Source: Allobosea caraganae (lineage in GTDB: Bacteria > Pseudomonadota > Alphaproteobacteria > Rhizobiales > Beijerinckiaceae). From it: 64,000 nt of DNA. Below the pieces are notes generated by a model. It did no database searches, was not told where the DNA came from, and worked only from the letters and a program-made list of their open reading frames with translations. Shown here piece by piece: positions 31,503 through 40,164 of the stretch (positions are counted from its first letter, which is position 1; every line of letters starts with the position of its first letter). Where the stretch lies: NCBI RefSeq assembly GCF_003351345.1, contig NZ_QQTO01000012.1:62001-126000 (forward strand), in the 5' to 3' direction. A program made the position numbers and the translations under genes.

Positions 31503-31979
31503 CTACGTCTCCGCGTCCGCTCCAAGCCGCGTTAGCGCCTCCCCGGTGATCCGGTAGAACACCTTCTCCGGATGAACCGCAGCCCCTAGCTCCTCGTAGA
31601 ATCTCCGCAGGCGCTGGTCGTCGCGGGCGGCGGTGAAGTCGATGCGTTGGAAGCCGCGCTCCAGCGCCAGTCGGGCAAGCTCGCGCATCAGCGCGGCCCC
31701 GATCCCGCCGCCGCGCGCGGAAGCCGCGACATAGAGCTCCTTGAGGAAGAAGCCCGGTTGCAGGCCGGGACCGGGATAGATCGGCGCGAAGGCGGCGAAG
31801 CCGAGCAGGTCGCCCTCATGCTCCGCCAGCAGAAGCTCGGCGCCCGCGGGCCGCTCCGCCAGTCCGGCGAGGACGGCGTCGGGCTCCGGACACGGCACCT
31901 GATAATGCGCCTGCATCTCGACGAAGAGCGCGGCGAGCGCGGAATGATCGGCTGAGGTGGCGAGGCGCAGAATCGGCAT
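31503..31979 (-). CDS. GNAT family N-acetyltransferase
   Basis: A 158-residue acetyltransferase. The acetyl-CoA motif A is seen as KELYVAASARGGGIGAALMRELARLA (about 83-108, R-x2-G-x-G/A type), followed by a FYEELGAAVHPEKVFYRITG motif B region. The N-terminal strand ILRLATSADHSALAALF is typical. Acceptor unknown. It lies 10 bases after the TSUP exporter gene on the same strand. Confidence 0.85.
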   Translation of the reverse strand: MPILRLATSADHSALAALFVEMQAHYQVPCPEPDAVLAGLAERPAGAELLLAEHEGDLLGFAAFAPIYPGPGLQPGFFLKELYVAASARGGGIGAALMRELARLALERGFQRIDFTAARDDQRLRRFYEELGAAVHPEKVFYRITGEALTRLGADAET

Positions 31980-31989
31980 GCGCGTTAGC

Positions 31990-32823
31990 TTAGCCGAGCA
32001 GCGACCAGGCGAAACGCCCGGCGACGCTCAGCAGGAAGATGCCGAAGACCACCTCCAGCTTGCGCTTGGAGAGCCGATGCGCCAGCCGCGCGCCGACCGG
32101 CGCCATCCAGATGCTGGTCGGGATGAACAGCAAGAAGCCGATGAAGGAGACATAGCCGAGCGAGAGCGGCGGCAGGATGTCCATCTTCGGCCAGCCGGCA
32201 TAGATGAAGCCGAGCGCGCCGGGGATCGAGATCAGCACGCCGAGGCCCGACGAGGTCGCGATCGCCTGGTGGATCGGCCGGCCGTAGAAGGTCATGAACA
32301 GGCTGGAAAGCTGGCCTCCGCCAATGCCCATCAGCGCCGAAAGCACGCCGATCAGCCCGCCATAGCCGACCATGACCGGCTTGCCCGGCAGCTCGTCGCC
32401 GAATTTCCAGCGGTCGGCGGCGAAGAGCAGGCGCAGCGCGCTGAGCACGGCAACGACGACGAAGATGATCTTGAACAGGTCGGGCGGGGCGAAACGGGCG
32501 ATATAGCTGCCGGCGAGCACGCCGAGCACGACCGGAGCGGCCCAGACCTTGAGGATGGCGAGATCGACCAGGCCCTTGGCCCGGTGCGTCAGGAAGGAGC
32601 GGATCGAGGTCGGGATGATGATCGCCAGCGAGGTGCCGACGCAGAGCGGCATGCGGACCTCCTCCGGCACGCCGATGACGCGGAAGATCTCATAGAGGAT
32701 GGGCACGATGACCGCGCCGCCGCCGACTCCAAAAAGTCCGGCCAAAACACCAGTAATTGCACCTGCAACTATTAGGGACGCGGCGAGAAGGGCGAGTTCG
32801 CCGGGTGAAATCGCAGAAAACAT
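31990..32823 (-). CDS. TSUP family transporter (TauE/SafE)
   Basis: A 277-residue inner-membrane protein with eight helices in two repeats. The repeat motif appears as GVLAGLFGVGGGAVIVPIL near residue 24 and again as GVLSALMGIGGGQLSSLFM near 158. Members export sulfite, sulfoacetate or related small organic acids, or take up sulfur compounds. The downstream GNAT gene is probably cotranscribed. No strong ribosome site is visible before the ATG at 32823. Confidence 0.85.
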   Translation of the reverse strand: MFSAISPGELALLAASLIVAGAITGVLAGLFGVGGGAVIVPILYEIFRVIGVPEEVRMPLCVGTSLAIIIPTSIRSFLTHRAKGLVDLAILKVWAAPVVLGVLAGSYIARFAPPDLFKIIFVVVAVLSALRLLFAADRWKFGDELPGKPVMVGYGGLIGVLSALMGIGGGQLSSLFMTFYGRPIHQAIATSSGLGVLISIPGALGFIYAGWPKMDILPPLSLGYVSFIGFLLFIPTSIWMAPVGARLAHRLSKRKLEVVFGIFLLSVAGRFAWSLLG

Positions 32824-33115
32824 CTAAGAGTCCGTCAGTAAAGGCGCGCTCCCTCTGCGGTATTTTGCATGCCAGGGCAAGGCGCAGGCGGCAGGGCCGC
32901 CATGTGCAGAGCGGTATGGCAGGTTGCACCGCACCATAACACGCGTTGCTGCCGCAATCTCCGGCCTGTGCTACAGAGATCGCCCGGCTGCAGCCGCACC
33001 AAGCTCCCCTGCGTCATGGCAACGCAGGGCACTCCAGGAAGGACTATCTCGCTAGCAAGGACACGGGCCGCACGACCGGGACAACGTCACAAAAGACTTA
33101 TCCAGGGAGGTATCG

Positions 33116-34333
33116 ATGACAGACCCGCATGCCGATACGCCGCTAGACAGTTCACTTTCGCGACGGACCCTGATCAGGGCGACGGGGATCGGCGTTCTCG
33201 CCGCCGCCGCAAGCCCCGCCTTCGCGCAGACGCCAGCCGCCCCGCCGACCACAGTGACCAGCCCACCCCGCGACTTCAGCCGCGGCGGCGCTCCGACCAC
33301 CTATTTCAGCGATCCCGACATCCTGACGATCGACCCGGTCTTCAACAACTACGCCCAGCCCAATGCCGCGATCCAGCGGATCTGGACCGGCGCGCTCTGG
33401 GCCGAGGGGCCGGCCTGGAATGCGCAGGGGCGCTACCTCGTCTGGAGCGACATTCCCAACAACCGGCAGATGCGCTGGATCGAGGATGACGGGCGCGTCA
33501 GCGTCTTCCGCACGCCATCGGGCAACAGCAACGGCAACAGCTTCGACTTCCAGGGCAGGCAGCTCTCCTGCGAGCACCTCAACCGCCGCGTGGTGCGCTA
33601 TGAGCTCGACGGCTCGGCGACGGTGCTGGCCGATGCGTTCGAGGGCAAGAAGCTGAACTCACCCAACGACATCGTCGCCCATACCGATGGCAGCTACTGG
33701 TTCACCGACCCGCCCTATGGCGGACAGCTCTACGAGGGCGCGCCGGATGCGGCGGGCGGGCCGAGCAATCCGAGCGGACGGATCAACCCGAAGCTCGGGC
33801 AACTCCCCGGCATCGGCACGGCCAAGCGCGAGTTGCCGACGAATTGCTACCGGATCGACCCGAGCGGCCGCATCGACCTCGTCGTCACCGAAGCGCAGGT
33901 GCCGGACCCGAACGGGCTGTGCTTCTCGCCCGACTTCAAGAAGCTCTACATCGCCTCGACCGGCAAGGGGCCGGGCGATAGCGGGCCGGGCGGCAAAGGC
34001 GACGTGCACGTCTTCGACGTCGGCACCGACAACAAGCTCTCGAACCAGAAGCTGTTCTCGGACTGCATGCTCGACGGCGTGAAATGCGGGCCGGACGGCC
34101 TGCGCTGCGATGTCGACGGCAATCTCTGGGTCTCGAGCAATGCCGGGCGCGCGGTCGGCTATAACGGTGTCTCGGTGTTCAACCCCGCGGGCAAGCTGAT
34201 CGGCCGCATCCGCCTGCCGGAGGTCTGCGGCAACATCACCTTCGGCGGGCCGAAGCGGAACCGCCTGTTCATGGCGGCGAGCCAGTCGATCTACGCGGTC
34301 TATACGGCCACGCAGGGGGCGGGGCCGGGTTAG
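33116..34333 (+). CDS. Tat-exported SMP-30/gluconolactonase-like beta-propeller protein
   Basis: A 405-residue periplasmic lactonase-like protein. The leader has a twin-arginine motif (SRRTLIRATGIGVLAAAA, cleavage after FAQ). The propeller shows SMP-30 metal ligands: WAEGPAWNAQGRYLVWSDIPNN with its Glu, LNSPNDIVAHTDGSYWFTDP with Asn, and the PDGLRCDVDGNLWVSS aspartate. Such enzymes hydrolyse aldonolactones. CAGGGAGG precedes the ATG. The 290 bases upstream, shared with the divergent TSUP gene, contain no recognisable gene. Confidence 0.88.
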   Translation: MTDPHADTPLDSSLSRRTLIRATGIGVLAAAASPAFAQTPAAPPTTVTSPPRDFSRGGAPTTYFSDPDILTIDPVFNNYAQPNAAIQRIWTGALWAEGPAWNAQGRYLVWSDIPNNRQMRWIEDDGRVSVFRTPSGNSNGNSFDFQGRQLSCEHLNRRVVRYELDGSATVLADAFEGKKLNSPNDIVAHTDGSYWFTDPPYGGQLYEGAPDAAGGPSNPSGRINPKLGQLPGIGTAKRELPTNCYRIDPSGRIDLVVTEAQVPDPNGLCFSPDFKKLYIASTGKGPGDSGPGGKGDVHVFDVGTDNKLSNQKLFSDCMLDGVKCGPDGLRCDVDGNLWVSSNAGRAVGYNGVSVFNPAGKLIGRIRLPEVCGNITFGGPKRNRLFMAASQSIYAVYTATQGAGPG

Positions 34334-34365
34334 CGGCGCCGGAACCCCGCTTCCCGCACACACTC

Positions 34366-34460
34366 CGTCATGCTCGCCCTTGTGGCGAGCATCCACGTCT
34401 TGAACGGCGCCCACGATAGGCGAAGACGTGGATGGTCGGCACAAGGCCGACCATGACGTT
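34366..34460. repeat. composite inverted repeat
   Basis: ATCCACGTCTT (34390-34400) pairs with AAGACGTGGAT further on (34423-34433), nested inside GTCATG/CATGAC outer ends. Small hairpins GCTCGCC/GGCGAGC and GGTCGG/CCGACC flank the centre. It separates the convergent SMP-30 and SRPBCC genes. Confidence 0.7.
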
Positions 34461-34477
34461 GGGGGGCGGCCCCCCCT

Positions 34478-34912
34478 CTAGGCGAACAGGCGCTCCAGCT
34501 TGTCCATGGAGCCAGTCCAGCCGCGGGTGTGGCGCGTGGCCGCGTCGGTGTCGAAGAACTGCTCGTGCAGCAGGGTCAGGATGGTGACGTCGCCATCGGG
34601 CTTGAGCGTTACGGTGACGCGCGAGACGCGTTCCGGCGTCGAGACCCAGGCCCAGTCGAAGACCAGCCGCTCGTTCTCGACGACCTCGTGATAGGTGCCG
34701 GAGACCTGATGCAGCTCGCCATCGGTGCCGAGCATCACGATGCGATAGCGGCCGCCGACACGAGGGTCGATCTCAGCCGATTGCGCCGTGACGTTCTCCG
34801 GGCCGAACCAGCGCGCCAGCAGCTCGGGCTGCGTCCAGGCGCGATAGACCTCGGCGGGCGTGGCGTTGAGCCTCCGCTTCATCGTCAGGCTCGGCGTTAC
34901 CTTCTGGTCCAT
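34478..34912 (-). CDS. SRPBCC (AHSA1-like) domain protein
   Basis: A 144-residue single-domain protein of the START/AHSA1 fold: MKRRLNATPAEVYRAWTQPE, RWFGPENVTAQSAEIDPRVGG, GTYHEVVENERLVFDWAW, and the C-terminal helix TRGWTGSMDKLERLF. It has an excellent GGAGGA site before the ATG at 34912. Proteins of this type are commonly encoded just after an ArsR-type repressor; here only a broken remnant of that repressor is upstream. Ligand unknown. Confidence 0.88.
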   Translation of the reverse strand: MDQKVTPSLTMKRRLNATPAEVYRAWTQPELLARWFGPENVTAQSAEIDPRVGGRYRIVMLGTDGELHQVSGTYHEVVENERLVFDWAWVSTPERVSRVTVTLKPDGDVTILTLLHEQFFDTDAATRHTRGWTGSMDKLERLFA

Positions 34913-34928
34913 GGCGTCCTCCTGCCGG

Positions 34929-35129
34929 TCAGGACTTAAGCTTGTCCTTGTCGACTTCGCCAGCGGGCTTGCCCGGCTCGGCGCCTTTGCGGGAACCCGT
35001 GAAGAAGGCTTCGAGCGCATCGAGCTTCTCGCGCCAGAAGCGTTCGTAGCGACGCAGCCAACCCATTGCGCCCTCCATCGATGCGGCATCGCGATGGCAG
35101 TCGGCCGCTCGGCCGCTTTATTTAACCAT
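34929..35129 (-). pseudogene. ArsR-family regulator remnant (helix-turn-helix deleted)
   Basis: In frame on the minus strand this segment reads ATG GTT AAA TAA and then, after the stop, HRDAASMEGAMGWLRRYE, RFWREKLDALEAFFTG and a lysine-rich tail ending at 34929. That is the usual C-terminal helix of ArsR regulators paired with SRPBCC genes. The start MVK also matches such regulators, but the 60 or so codons holding the helix-turn-helix are missing. The simplest reading is an internal deletion. A 49-codon frame from 35078 is still open and could be translated. Confidence 0.7.
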
Positions 35130-35196
35130 TTAGTTAATCTCAAGGAAGGGCAGCGTCAAGCGATCCTGTCATTGCGAGGGCTGATCGGGGGGCGCT

Positions 35197-35655
35197 TCAG
35201 TCCGAGACGCCGTCGCGCCCGGCGATGGTCATGCAGGTCGCGGTCATCAGCGCACAGAGCTTGGAGACGCCCTTGGCCTCCGCGAAGACCTCGGCCATGG
35301 CGAGGGTGAGCGTACGGCCGGCCTTGATCACCTTGCCCCTGGCGATGAGCCGCTCGCCCGCGGCTGGGGCGAGCAGGTTGATCTTGAACTCGGCCGTGAG
35401 GATTCCGGCGCCGCCAGGCATCGTCGTCAGCGCCGCATAGCCGCAGGCGGAATCGGCGATGCTGGAGACCGCGCCGGCATGGACGAAGCCGTGCTGCTGG
35501 CAAAGATGCGGTGAAACCGGCAATTCGATATCGACCTCGCCGGGCGCGACGCGCAGGAGCTTGGCACCAAGCGTCGCCATGAAGGCCTGCTTGCCGAAGC
35601 TCGCCCCTATGCGCGCGGCCACCTCTTGAGCGGAAAGCGAGGCGGGCGCGGTCAT
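35197..35655 (-). CDS. PaaI-type hotdog thioesterase
   Basis: A 152-residue hotdog-fold protein. The PaaI thioesterase signature is present: HGFVHAGAVSSIADSACGYAA (long hotdog helix with the catalytic Asp) and AEFKINLLAPAAGERLIARG. It should cleave an acyl-CoA thioester. Its start at 35655 is 10 bases from the dusA stop, so the two may be cotranscribed from upstream of dusA. Confidence 0.85.
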   Translation of the reverse strand: MTAPASLSAQEVAARIGASFGKQAFMATLGAKLLRVAPGEVDIELPVSPHLCQQHGFVHAGAVSSIADSACGYAALTTMPGGAGILTAEFKINLLAPAAGERLIARGKVIKAGRTLTLAMAEVFAEAKGVSKLCALMTATCMTIAGRDGVSD

Positions 35656-35665
35656 GGCAGGCTCC

Positions 35666-36664
35666 CTAGGCGGCGACGGCAGCCTGTTCGTAGCGCGAGA
35701 CATGCGCCACCGCAGCGCGCAAATCCGCAAGTCCCGCCTCGGCAGAGACGCAGTGCTCGGCGAGATGGCGGCGGAACAGGCGCGCGCCGGGACGCCCCGG
35801 GAAAAGCCCGACGAGATGGCGGGTGAAGGCATGCAGCCGCCCGCCCCGCTCCAGATGCGCCGCGATAGGCGGCTCGAGCGCCTCCAGCATGGCGAAGGCG
35901 TCGGTGACCGGCGCGGCCTCGCCGAAAAGCAGCAGATCGGCCTGAAGCAGGATCTCCGGGTTCTGATAGGCCTCGCGGCCGATCATGACTCCGTCGAGAT
36001 GGGCAAGATGCCCGGCCCATTCCGCCGGGGCGCGGATGCCGCCGTTGATCGCGACGATGAGATCGGGATTGGCCTGTTTCAGGCGATAGGCGCGCTCGTA
36101 GTCGAGCGGCGGAATCTCGCGGTTCTCCTTGGGCGAAAGGCCCTGGAGCCAGGCTTTTCGGGCATGGACGATCAGCGCATCGACACCCGCCGCACGCACG
36201 CTCGCAGTCAGCGCATCGAGCGCCGCTTCCGGGTCCTGATCGTCGACGCCGATGCGGCACTTGACCGTGACGGGGATCGCAACCGCCGCCTTCATCGCGG
36301 CGACGCAGGCGCCGACCAACTCGGGCTCGCGCATCAGGCAGGCGCCGAAGGCGCCGCCCTGGACGCGGTCGGAGGGGCAGCCGCAATTCAGGTTGATCTC
36401 GTCATAGCCGAAATCGGCGCCGATCTTCGCGGCCTCGGCCAGAAGCGCCGGATCGTTGCCGCCGAGTTGCAGGGCGACGGGGTGCTCGAAGGAGTCGAAG
36501 CCGATCAGCCGCTGGCGGTCGCCACGGATCACGGCCTGTGCCGTCACCATCTCGGTATAGAGCCGGGCGCGGCGGGACATCAGGCGATGGATGACGCGGC
36601 AATGCCGGTCGGTCCAGTCCATCATCGGCGCGACGGAGAATTTAAGCTCTTGATCTTTCAGCAT
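35666..36664 (-). CDS. dusA: tRNA-dihydrouridine(20/20a) synthase DusA
   Basis: A 332-residue FMN enzyme that reduces U20/U20a in the tRNA D-loop. Motifs: FSVAPMMDWTDRHCR at the start, LQLGGNDP, INLNCGCPSDRVQGGAFGACLM with the catalytic cysteine, VKCRIGVDD, LIVHARKAWLQGLSPKENR (DusA-type loop) and VMIGREAYQNP. Length matches DusA. Confidence 0.95.
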   Translation of the reverse strand: MLKDQELKFSVAPMMDWTDRHCRVIHRLMSRRARLYTEMVTAQAVIRGDRQRLIGFDSFEHPVALQLGGNDPALLAEAAKIGADFGYDEINLNCGCPSDRVQGGAFGACLMREPELVGACVAAMKAAVAIPVTVKCRIGVDDQDPEAALDALTASVRAAGVDALIVHARKAWLQGLSPKENREIPPLDYERAYRLKQANPDLIVAINGGIRAPAEWAGHLAHLDGVMIGREAYQNPEILLQADLLLFGEAAPVTDAFAMLEALEPPIAAHLERGGRLHAFTRHLVGLFPGRPGARLFRRHLAEHCVSAEAGLADLRAAVAHVSRYEQAAVAA

Positions 36665-36758
36665 AATCTTAGCGGCTCGGGCCGTGATCCCTGCGATGTC
36701 GCCGTGCTTTTACGCTATCGGGCGCAGTTTTTCGATATCCGCGTAGATGTGAGCGCTC

Positions 36759-36849
36759 CCGCCGTCATTGCGAGCGCAGCGAAGCAACCCAGGGGGACCG
36801 GGCGAGGGAGACCCCCTGGGTTGCTTCGCTGCGCTCGCAATGACGGCGG
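36759..36849. repeat. palindromic repeat with 38-bp perfect arms (GTCATTGCGAGCG type)
   Basis: Arms 36759-36796 and 36812-36849 are exact reverse complements over 38 bases, around a 15-base loop (36797-36811). The outer sequence includes CCGTCATTGCGAGCGCAGCG and AAGCAACCCAGGGGG. Degenerate relatives of the same unit lie at 54433-54519 and 54841-54930. The element fills most of the 263-base gap between dusA and the end of atzE. Confidence 0.95.
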
Positions 36850-36893
36850 TTAGGTCGCCGCTCAAACGTCAAACGGCCTACACCTCACCCCTG

Positions 36894-36916
36894 CCCCTCT
36901 CCTTACAGGAGAGGGG
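36894..36916 (-). terminator. hairpin downstream of atzE
   Basis: Stem CCCCTCTCCT/AGGAGAGGGG with loop TAC, 12 bases past the atzE stop. It belongs to the same dispersed hairpin family as the copies at 45162 and 45298. There is no U-tract, so it is a weak intrinsic terminator or an RNA-end stabiliser. Confidence 0.55.
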
Positions 36917-36927
36917 TTCCCCGCGCT

Positions 36928-38325
36928 CTACTTCAAAGCCCCAGGCGCCCTCGCTTCGACGCAACCCGCCTGCTCCAGCGCATAAGCCGCACGCAAACAG
37001 ATATCCTCGCGCCAGGGGGCTGCGATCAGCTGCACGCCGATCGGCATCCCCGCCCCAAAAACCGGCACGGCCGCGACCGGCAGGCCGATGCAGGAGATCG
37101 GCTGGGTGAAGAGGCCGAGATTGGGCCGCAGCGGCACGGCCTCCCCGCGCAGCTGAAGCGTGCGCTGGCCGATCTCGGGCGCGGGGCATGGCGTCGCCGG
37201 CGCGATGATCAGGTCGACCTCGTCGAAGAGCTGCATCATCCGGTCGTGGAACCAGCGCCGGGCGCGCTGCGCTTGGACATACCAGGCGGCCGGCAGCATT
37301 GCGCCGGCGAGGAAGCGGTCGCGGGTGTCGGGATCGAAATCGCCGGCGCGGGCCCGCAGCCGGTCGAGATGGAAGGTGGCGCTCTCGGCGTTGGTGATCA
37401 GGAAGGCGGCGGCGCGGGCAATCGCCGCGCCTTCGATGTCTACCACCCTATCAGCGCCCAGCGCCTCGGCGACGCGCGCTACGGCCTCGCCCGCCTCCGG
37501 CATGCCTTCGGTCGAGAAATGGCCGCCGGCAATGGCGACGCGCAGGCCGCCAACGCCCTGCGACAGGTCAGCCGAGACCGGCTCGACCGGGCTCGGCGCG
37601 CAGGATAGATCGTGCGCGTCATGGCCCTGCAGCGCGTCATAGGCGAGCGCGAGGTCGGTGACGTTGCGGGCGAAGGGGCCGAGATGGTCGAGCGAGTCGC
37701 AGAACGGGAAGCTGCGGGTGCGCGGCAGGCGGCCATAGGTGGGCTTGAGCCCGAAGATGCCGCAGAGCGAGCTCGGTACGCGGATCGAGCCGTTGGTGTC
37801 GGAGCCGAGCGAGAGCGGGGCCAAGCCCGCCGCCGTCGCAGAGCCCGAGCCCGAGGATGAGCCGCCAGCCATCCGCATCAGGTCGTGCGGATTGCGGCAG
37901 GCGCCGTCATGCGCGTTCTCGCCGGTGAAGTCATAGGCGTATTCGCCCATGTTGAGCCCGCCGAGCAGCACCGCTCCCGCCGCACTCAGCCGCTCGATAA
38001 GGACCGCATCGCGTGCAGACGGGGCGCGCTCGCGGTTGATCTTCGAGCCCGCGCGCGTCGGCAGGCCGGTGATGTCGAACAGGTTCTTGGCGGCGAAGGG
38101 CACGCCGGCAAGTGGGCCGAGTGCCTCCCCGCGCGCGCGCGCCGCATCGATGCCGCGCGCTTGGGCCAAGGCGCGGTCGGCGGTGACGTCGGTATAGGCG
38201 TTGAGCGCCGGGTTCAGCCGGGCGATCCGGTCGAGATAGGCCGAGGTCACCGCCTCGGCGCTGAGCTCGCCCTGCCTGACCCTGGCGGCGATGAGATGGG
38301 CCGGCGCAAAGGCGTCGAAGCTCAC
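36928..38325 (-). CDS. atzE: AtzE-type amidase (1-carboxybiuret hydrolase catalytic subunit / HpxY-like)
   Basis: A 465-residue amidase-signature enzyme. The Ser-cisSer-Lys triad is visible: Lys80 in FAAKNLFDITG, the AGGSSSGSGSATAAG cis-Ser region (about 157) and Ser180 in LGSDTNGSIRVPSSLCG. It matches Pseudomonas AtzE over its length, e.g. AGSKINRER, FLITNAESATFHLDRLRAR and GMPIGVQLIAAPWREDICLR. AtzE deaminates 1-carboxybiuret to 1,3-dicarboxyurea; the related HpxY acts in oxalurate breakdown. GTG start at 38325 overlaps the atzG stop. Part of an operon with atzG, a permease and a biuret-hydrolase-like gene. Confidence 0.88.
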   Translation of the reverse strand: MSFDAFAPAHLIAARVRQGELSAEAVTSAYLDRIARLNPALNAYTDVTADRALAQARGIDAARARGEALGPLAGVPFAAKNLFDITGLPTRAGSKINRERAPSARDAVLIERLSAAGAVLLGGLNMGEYAYDFTGENAHDGACRNPHDLMRMAGGSSSGSGSATAAGLAPLSLGSDTNGSIRVPSSLCGIFGLKPTYGRLPRTRSFPFCDSLDHLGPFARNVTDLALAYDALQGHDAHDLSCAPSPVEPVSADLSQGVGGLRVAIAGGHFSTEGMPEAGEAVARVAEALGADRVVDIEGAAIARAAAFLITNAESATFHLDRLRARAGDFDPDTRDRFLAGAMLPAAWYVQAQRARRWFHDRMMQLFDEVDLIIAPATPCPAPEIGQRTLQLRGEAVPLRPNLGLFTQPISCIGLPVAAVPVFGAGMPIGVQLIAAPWREDICLRAAYALEQAGCVEARAPGALK

Positions 38326-38546
38326 GCGTCGCCTCCGGAACGGCCCGGCCGGAAGGCCGGCGCCAATTCGAAGGAGCCGTCCTCGATCGGCGCCGCCTTC
38401 ACGACCTCGAACATGGCGCGCGCAGTCGAGAGGAATTGCAGCACGCCGGGCCGGTGCTCGGCCGTAACAGTCAGGCCGAGCGCGGGCGCCATCGCGTCGA
38501 GATGGCCCGCCGCATCGAAGGCAGGCGCAGGCTTGGTCTCGCTCAT
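38322..38546 (-). CDS. atzG: AtzG-type small subunit (DUF4089; HpxX-like)
   Basis: A 74-residue protein matching the DUF4089 pattern: LDAMAPALGLTVTAEHRPGVL, then LSTARAMFEVVKAAP and FELAPAFRPG. AtzG is a GatC-like helper that stabilises AtzE in a heterotetramer. The gene sits directly before atzE with a GTGA overlap, and its ATG overlaps the permease stop. This strict adjacency is what the AtzG-AtzE complex would need. Confidence 0.88.
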   Translation of the reverse strand: MSETKPAPAFDAAGHLDAMAPALGLTVTAEHRPGVLQFLSTARAMFEVVKAAPIEDGSFELAPAFRPGRSGGDA

Positions 38547-40141
38547 TCGGCCGGCTCCAGCTTGCCATGCGGTTCGGTCGTCATGGTCTTAGGCTCGACC
38601 GCGCCGACGAGCGAGCGCGAGCAGGCATAGAGCAGGGCCGCGACCATGGCATAGGCCAGGCTGATCGAGGGCGTGACGCCGAGCCCCTTGCCGATGCCTA
38701 TGGCCTCGCCATGCATCAGGCCGAAATAGGTCAGCACCGCGCCGGCCGCGGCGAAGGCCGCGGCGTTGAGGAACTGCCGCTCGATGACGAAGACGGCGAT
38801 GGCGCCGAGCACGAGGCCGGACAGGATGGCGCCGCCGCCCATCAGTTCGAGCCCGTGATAGAGCACGCCCATATTGGCCATCTTGTCGATGCCCACAGCC
38901 GCCGCGTTGGTACCGGCCGCGCCGAGCGCGCCATCGATCAGGGTCTTGGCCCAGGCGGCGAGATGCGGGGTCAGGGCCAGCACAATGGCGGGAGCATGGC
39001 TCGTCGGCGTGGTCTGGAAGGCCTGCGCGCCGATCAGCATGCCGATATAGAGCAGGATCGGCGAGATCGCGACGATCGGGATCAGCGCCAGCAAGAGCGC
39101 GATGATGCCGAACCAGCAGAGCGCGATCACCATCAGGCCGGTCGCGGCGGAATAGCCGATGCGCCCGCCCATCGCCTTCCAGCCGGGATGGCCGATATAG
39201 ACCGCGTTGATGAACGGGTTGCCCATCAGGCAGCCGATCAGCGAGACGACGCCGTCGGCGGTCAGCACCCGCGTCGTCGGATAGTGGTCGCCGGCCGCTT
39301 CCGCGCTCTCGACATTGTCCATCGCCTCGACGAGGTCGTAGATGCCGAAGGGGATCGCGGTGACTAGGATGATGCCGAGATAGCTGAAGCCGGAGAAGAC
39401 GTGGTCGACCGCCGGCAACGGCAGCGAGAAGCCGAAGGTCGAGAAGGCCGCGCCAAGCTTGGCGAGGCTGAGTCCGCCGACGTCGAGGCCGAGCAGGGCC
39501 GAGCCCCAGGCGATGACCATGCCGAAGCCGATCGCAACCAGACCCGCCGGGATGCCGCGCGGATAACGCACGCCGCCGAACCAGCTCAGCAGGATGATGG
39601 CGAGGCAGGTCAGGCCGATCGCGGGCGTCAGAAAGATCTCTAGCGCCGGCCGCATCGAGATGAAGGCGATCGAGACGCCGGCCAGCGTGCCGAGCAGGGC
39701 GGCGCGCGGCGTGACCTTGCGGATGAAGGGCGCGATGAAGCCACCCGCCATCAGGATGAAGCTCTGGAAGAAGACCCAGACGAGCCCGGCCTCCCAGCCC
39801 TTGACAGGGTCGCCGGTCATGCTGGCGATCGGCAGCATGATGACGAAGGTGACGACGAACATATGAGGCACGCTGATGCCGGAGGGCAGCGCGCAGACGT
39901 CGTCTCGCCCGGTCTTCTTCGCCAGTTGGTAGGCGAGCCAGGCGTAGTATCCGGTCGAGAGGAACATCATCAGGCCGAGCGCCGGCAGGATGCGCCCGAA
40001 GACGATATCGCTCGGCATCTTCAGCACGAATTGCAGCAGCCCGGTCAGGACCAGCAGGTTGACCAGGATGTTGGTGCCGAAGCCGAACAGGGCGTTCCAG
40101 TCGCCCGGCGTCCAGAGCAGCGGCTTGGTTTTCGGCGGCAT
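38543..40141 (-). CDS. NCS2-type nucleobase/ureide permease
   Basis: A 532-residue inner-membrane transporter with about 13 helices, related to xanthine/uracil permeases. FGFGTNILVNLLVLTGLL at the start, LPSGISVPHMFVV, a central FGIYDLVEAMDNVESAEA (the acidic region corresponding to the substrate-binding helix 8) and NPFINAVYIGHPGWKAMG. It is longer than most NCS2 proteins (about 450). Its position between biuH-like and atzG genes suggests it imports the substrate of this pathway. AAGGAGGGACC before the ATG at 40141 decides the start. Confidence 0.8.
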   Translation of the reverse strand: MPPKTKPLLWTPGDWNALFGFGTNILVNLLVLTGLLQFVLKMPSDIVFGRILPALGLMMFLSTGYYAWLAYQLAKKTGRDDVCALPSGISVPHMFVVTFVIMLPIASMTGDPVKGWEAGLVWVFFQSFILMAGGFIAPFIRKVTPRAALLGTLAGVSIAFISMRPALEIFLTPAIGLTCLAIILLSWFGGVRYPRGIPAGLVAIGFGMVIAWGSALLGLDVGGLSLAKLGAAFSTFGFSLPLPAVDHVFSGFSYLGIILVTAIPFGIYDLVEAMDNVESAEAAGDHYPTTRVLTADGVVSLIGCLMGNPFINAVYIGHPGWKAMGGRIGYSAATGLMVIALCWFGIIALLLALIPIVAISPILLYIGMLIGAQAFQTTPTSHAPAIVLALTPHLAAWAKTLIDGALGAAGTNAAAVGIDKMANMGVLYHGLELMGGGAILSGLVLGAIAVFVIERQFLNAAAFAAAGAVLTYFGLMHGEAIGIGKGLGVTPSISLAYAMVAALLYACSRSLVGAVEPKTMTTEPHGKLEPAE

Positions 40142-40164
40142 GGTCCCCTCCTTCGCTTGCTGCA

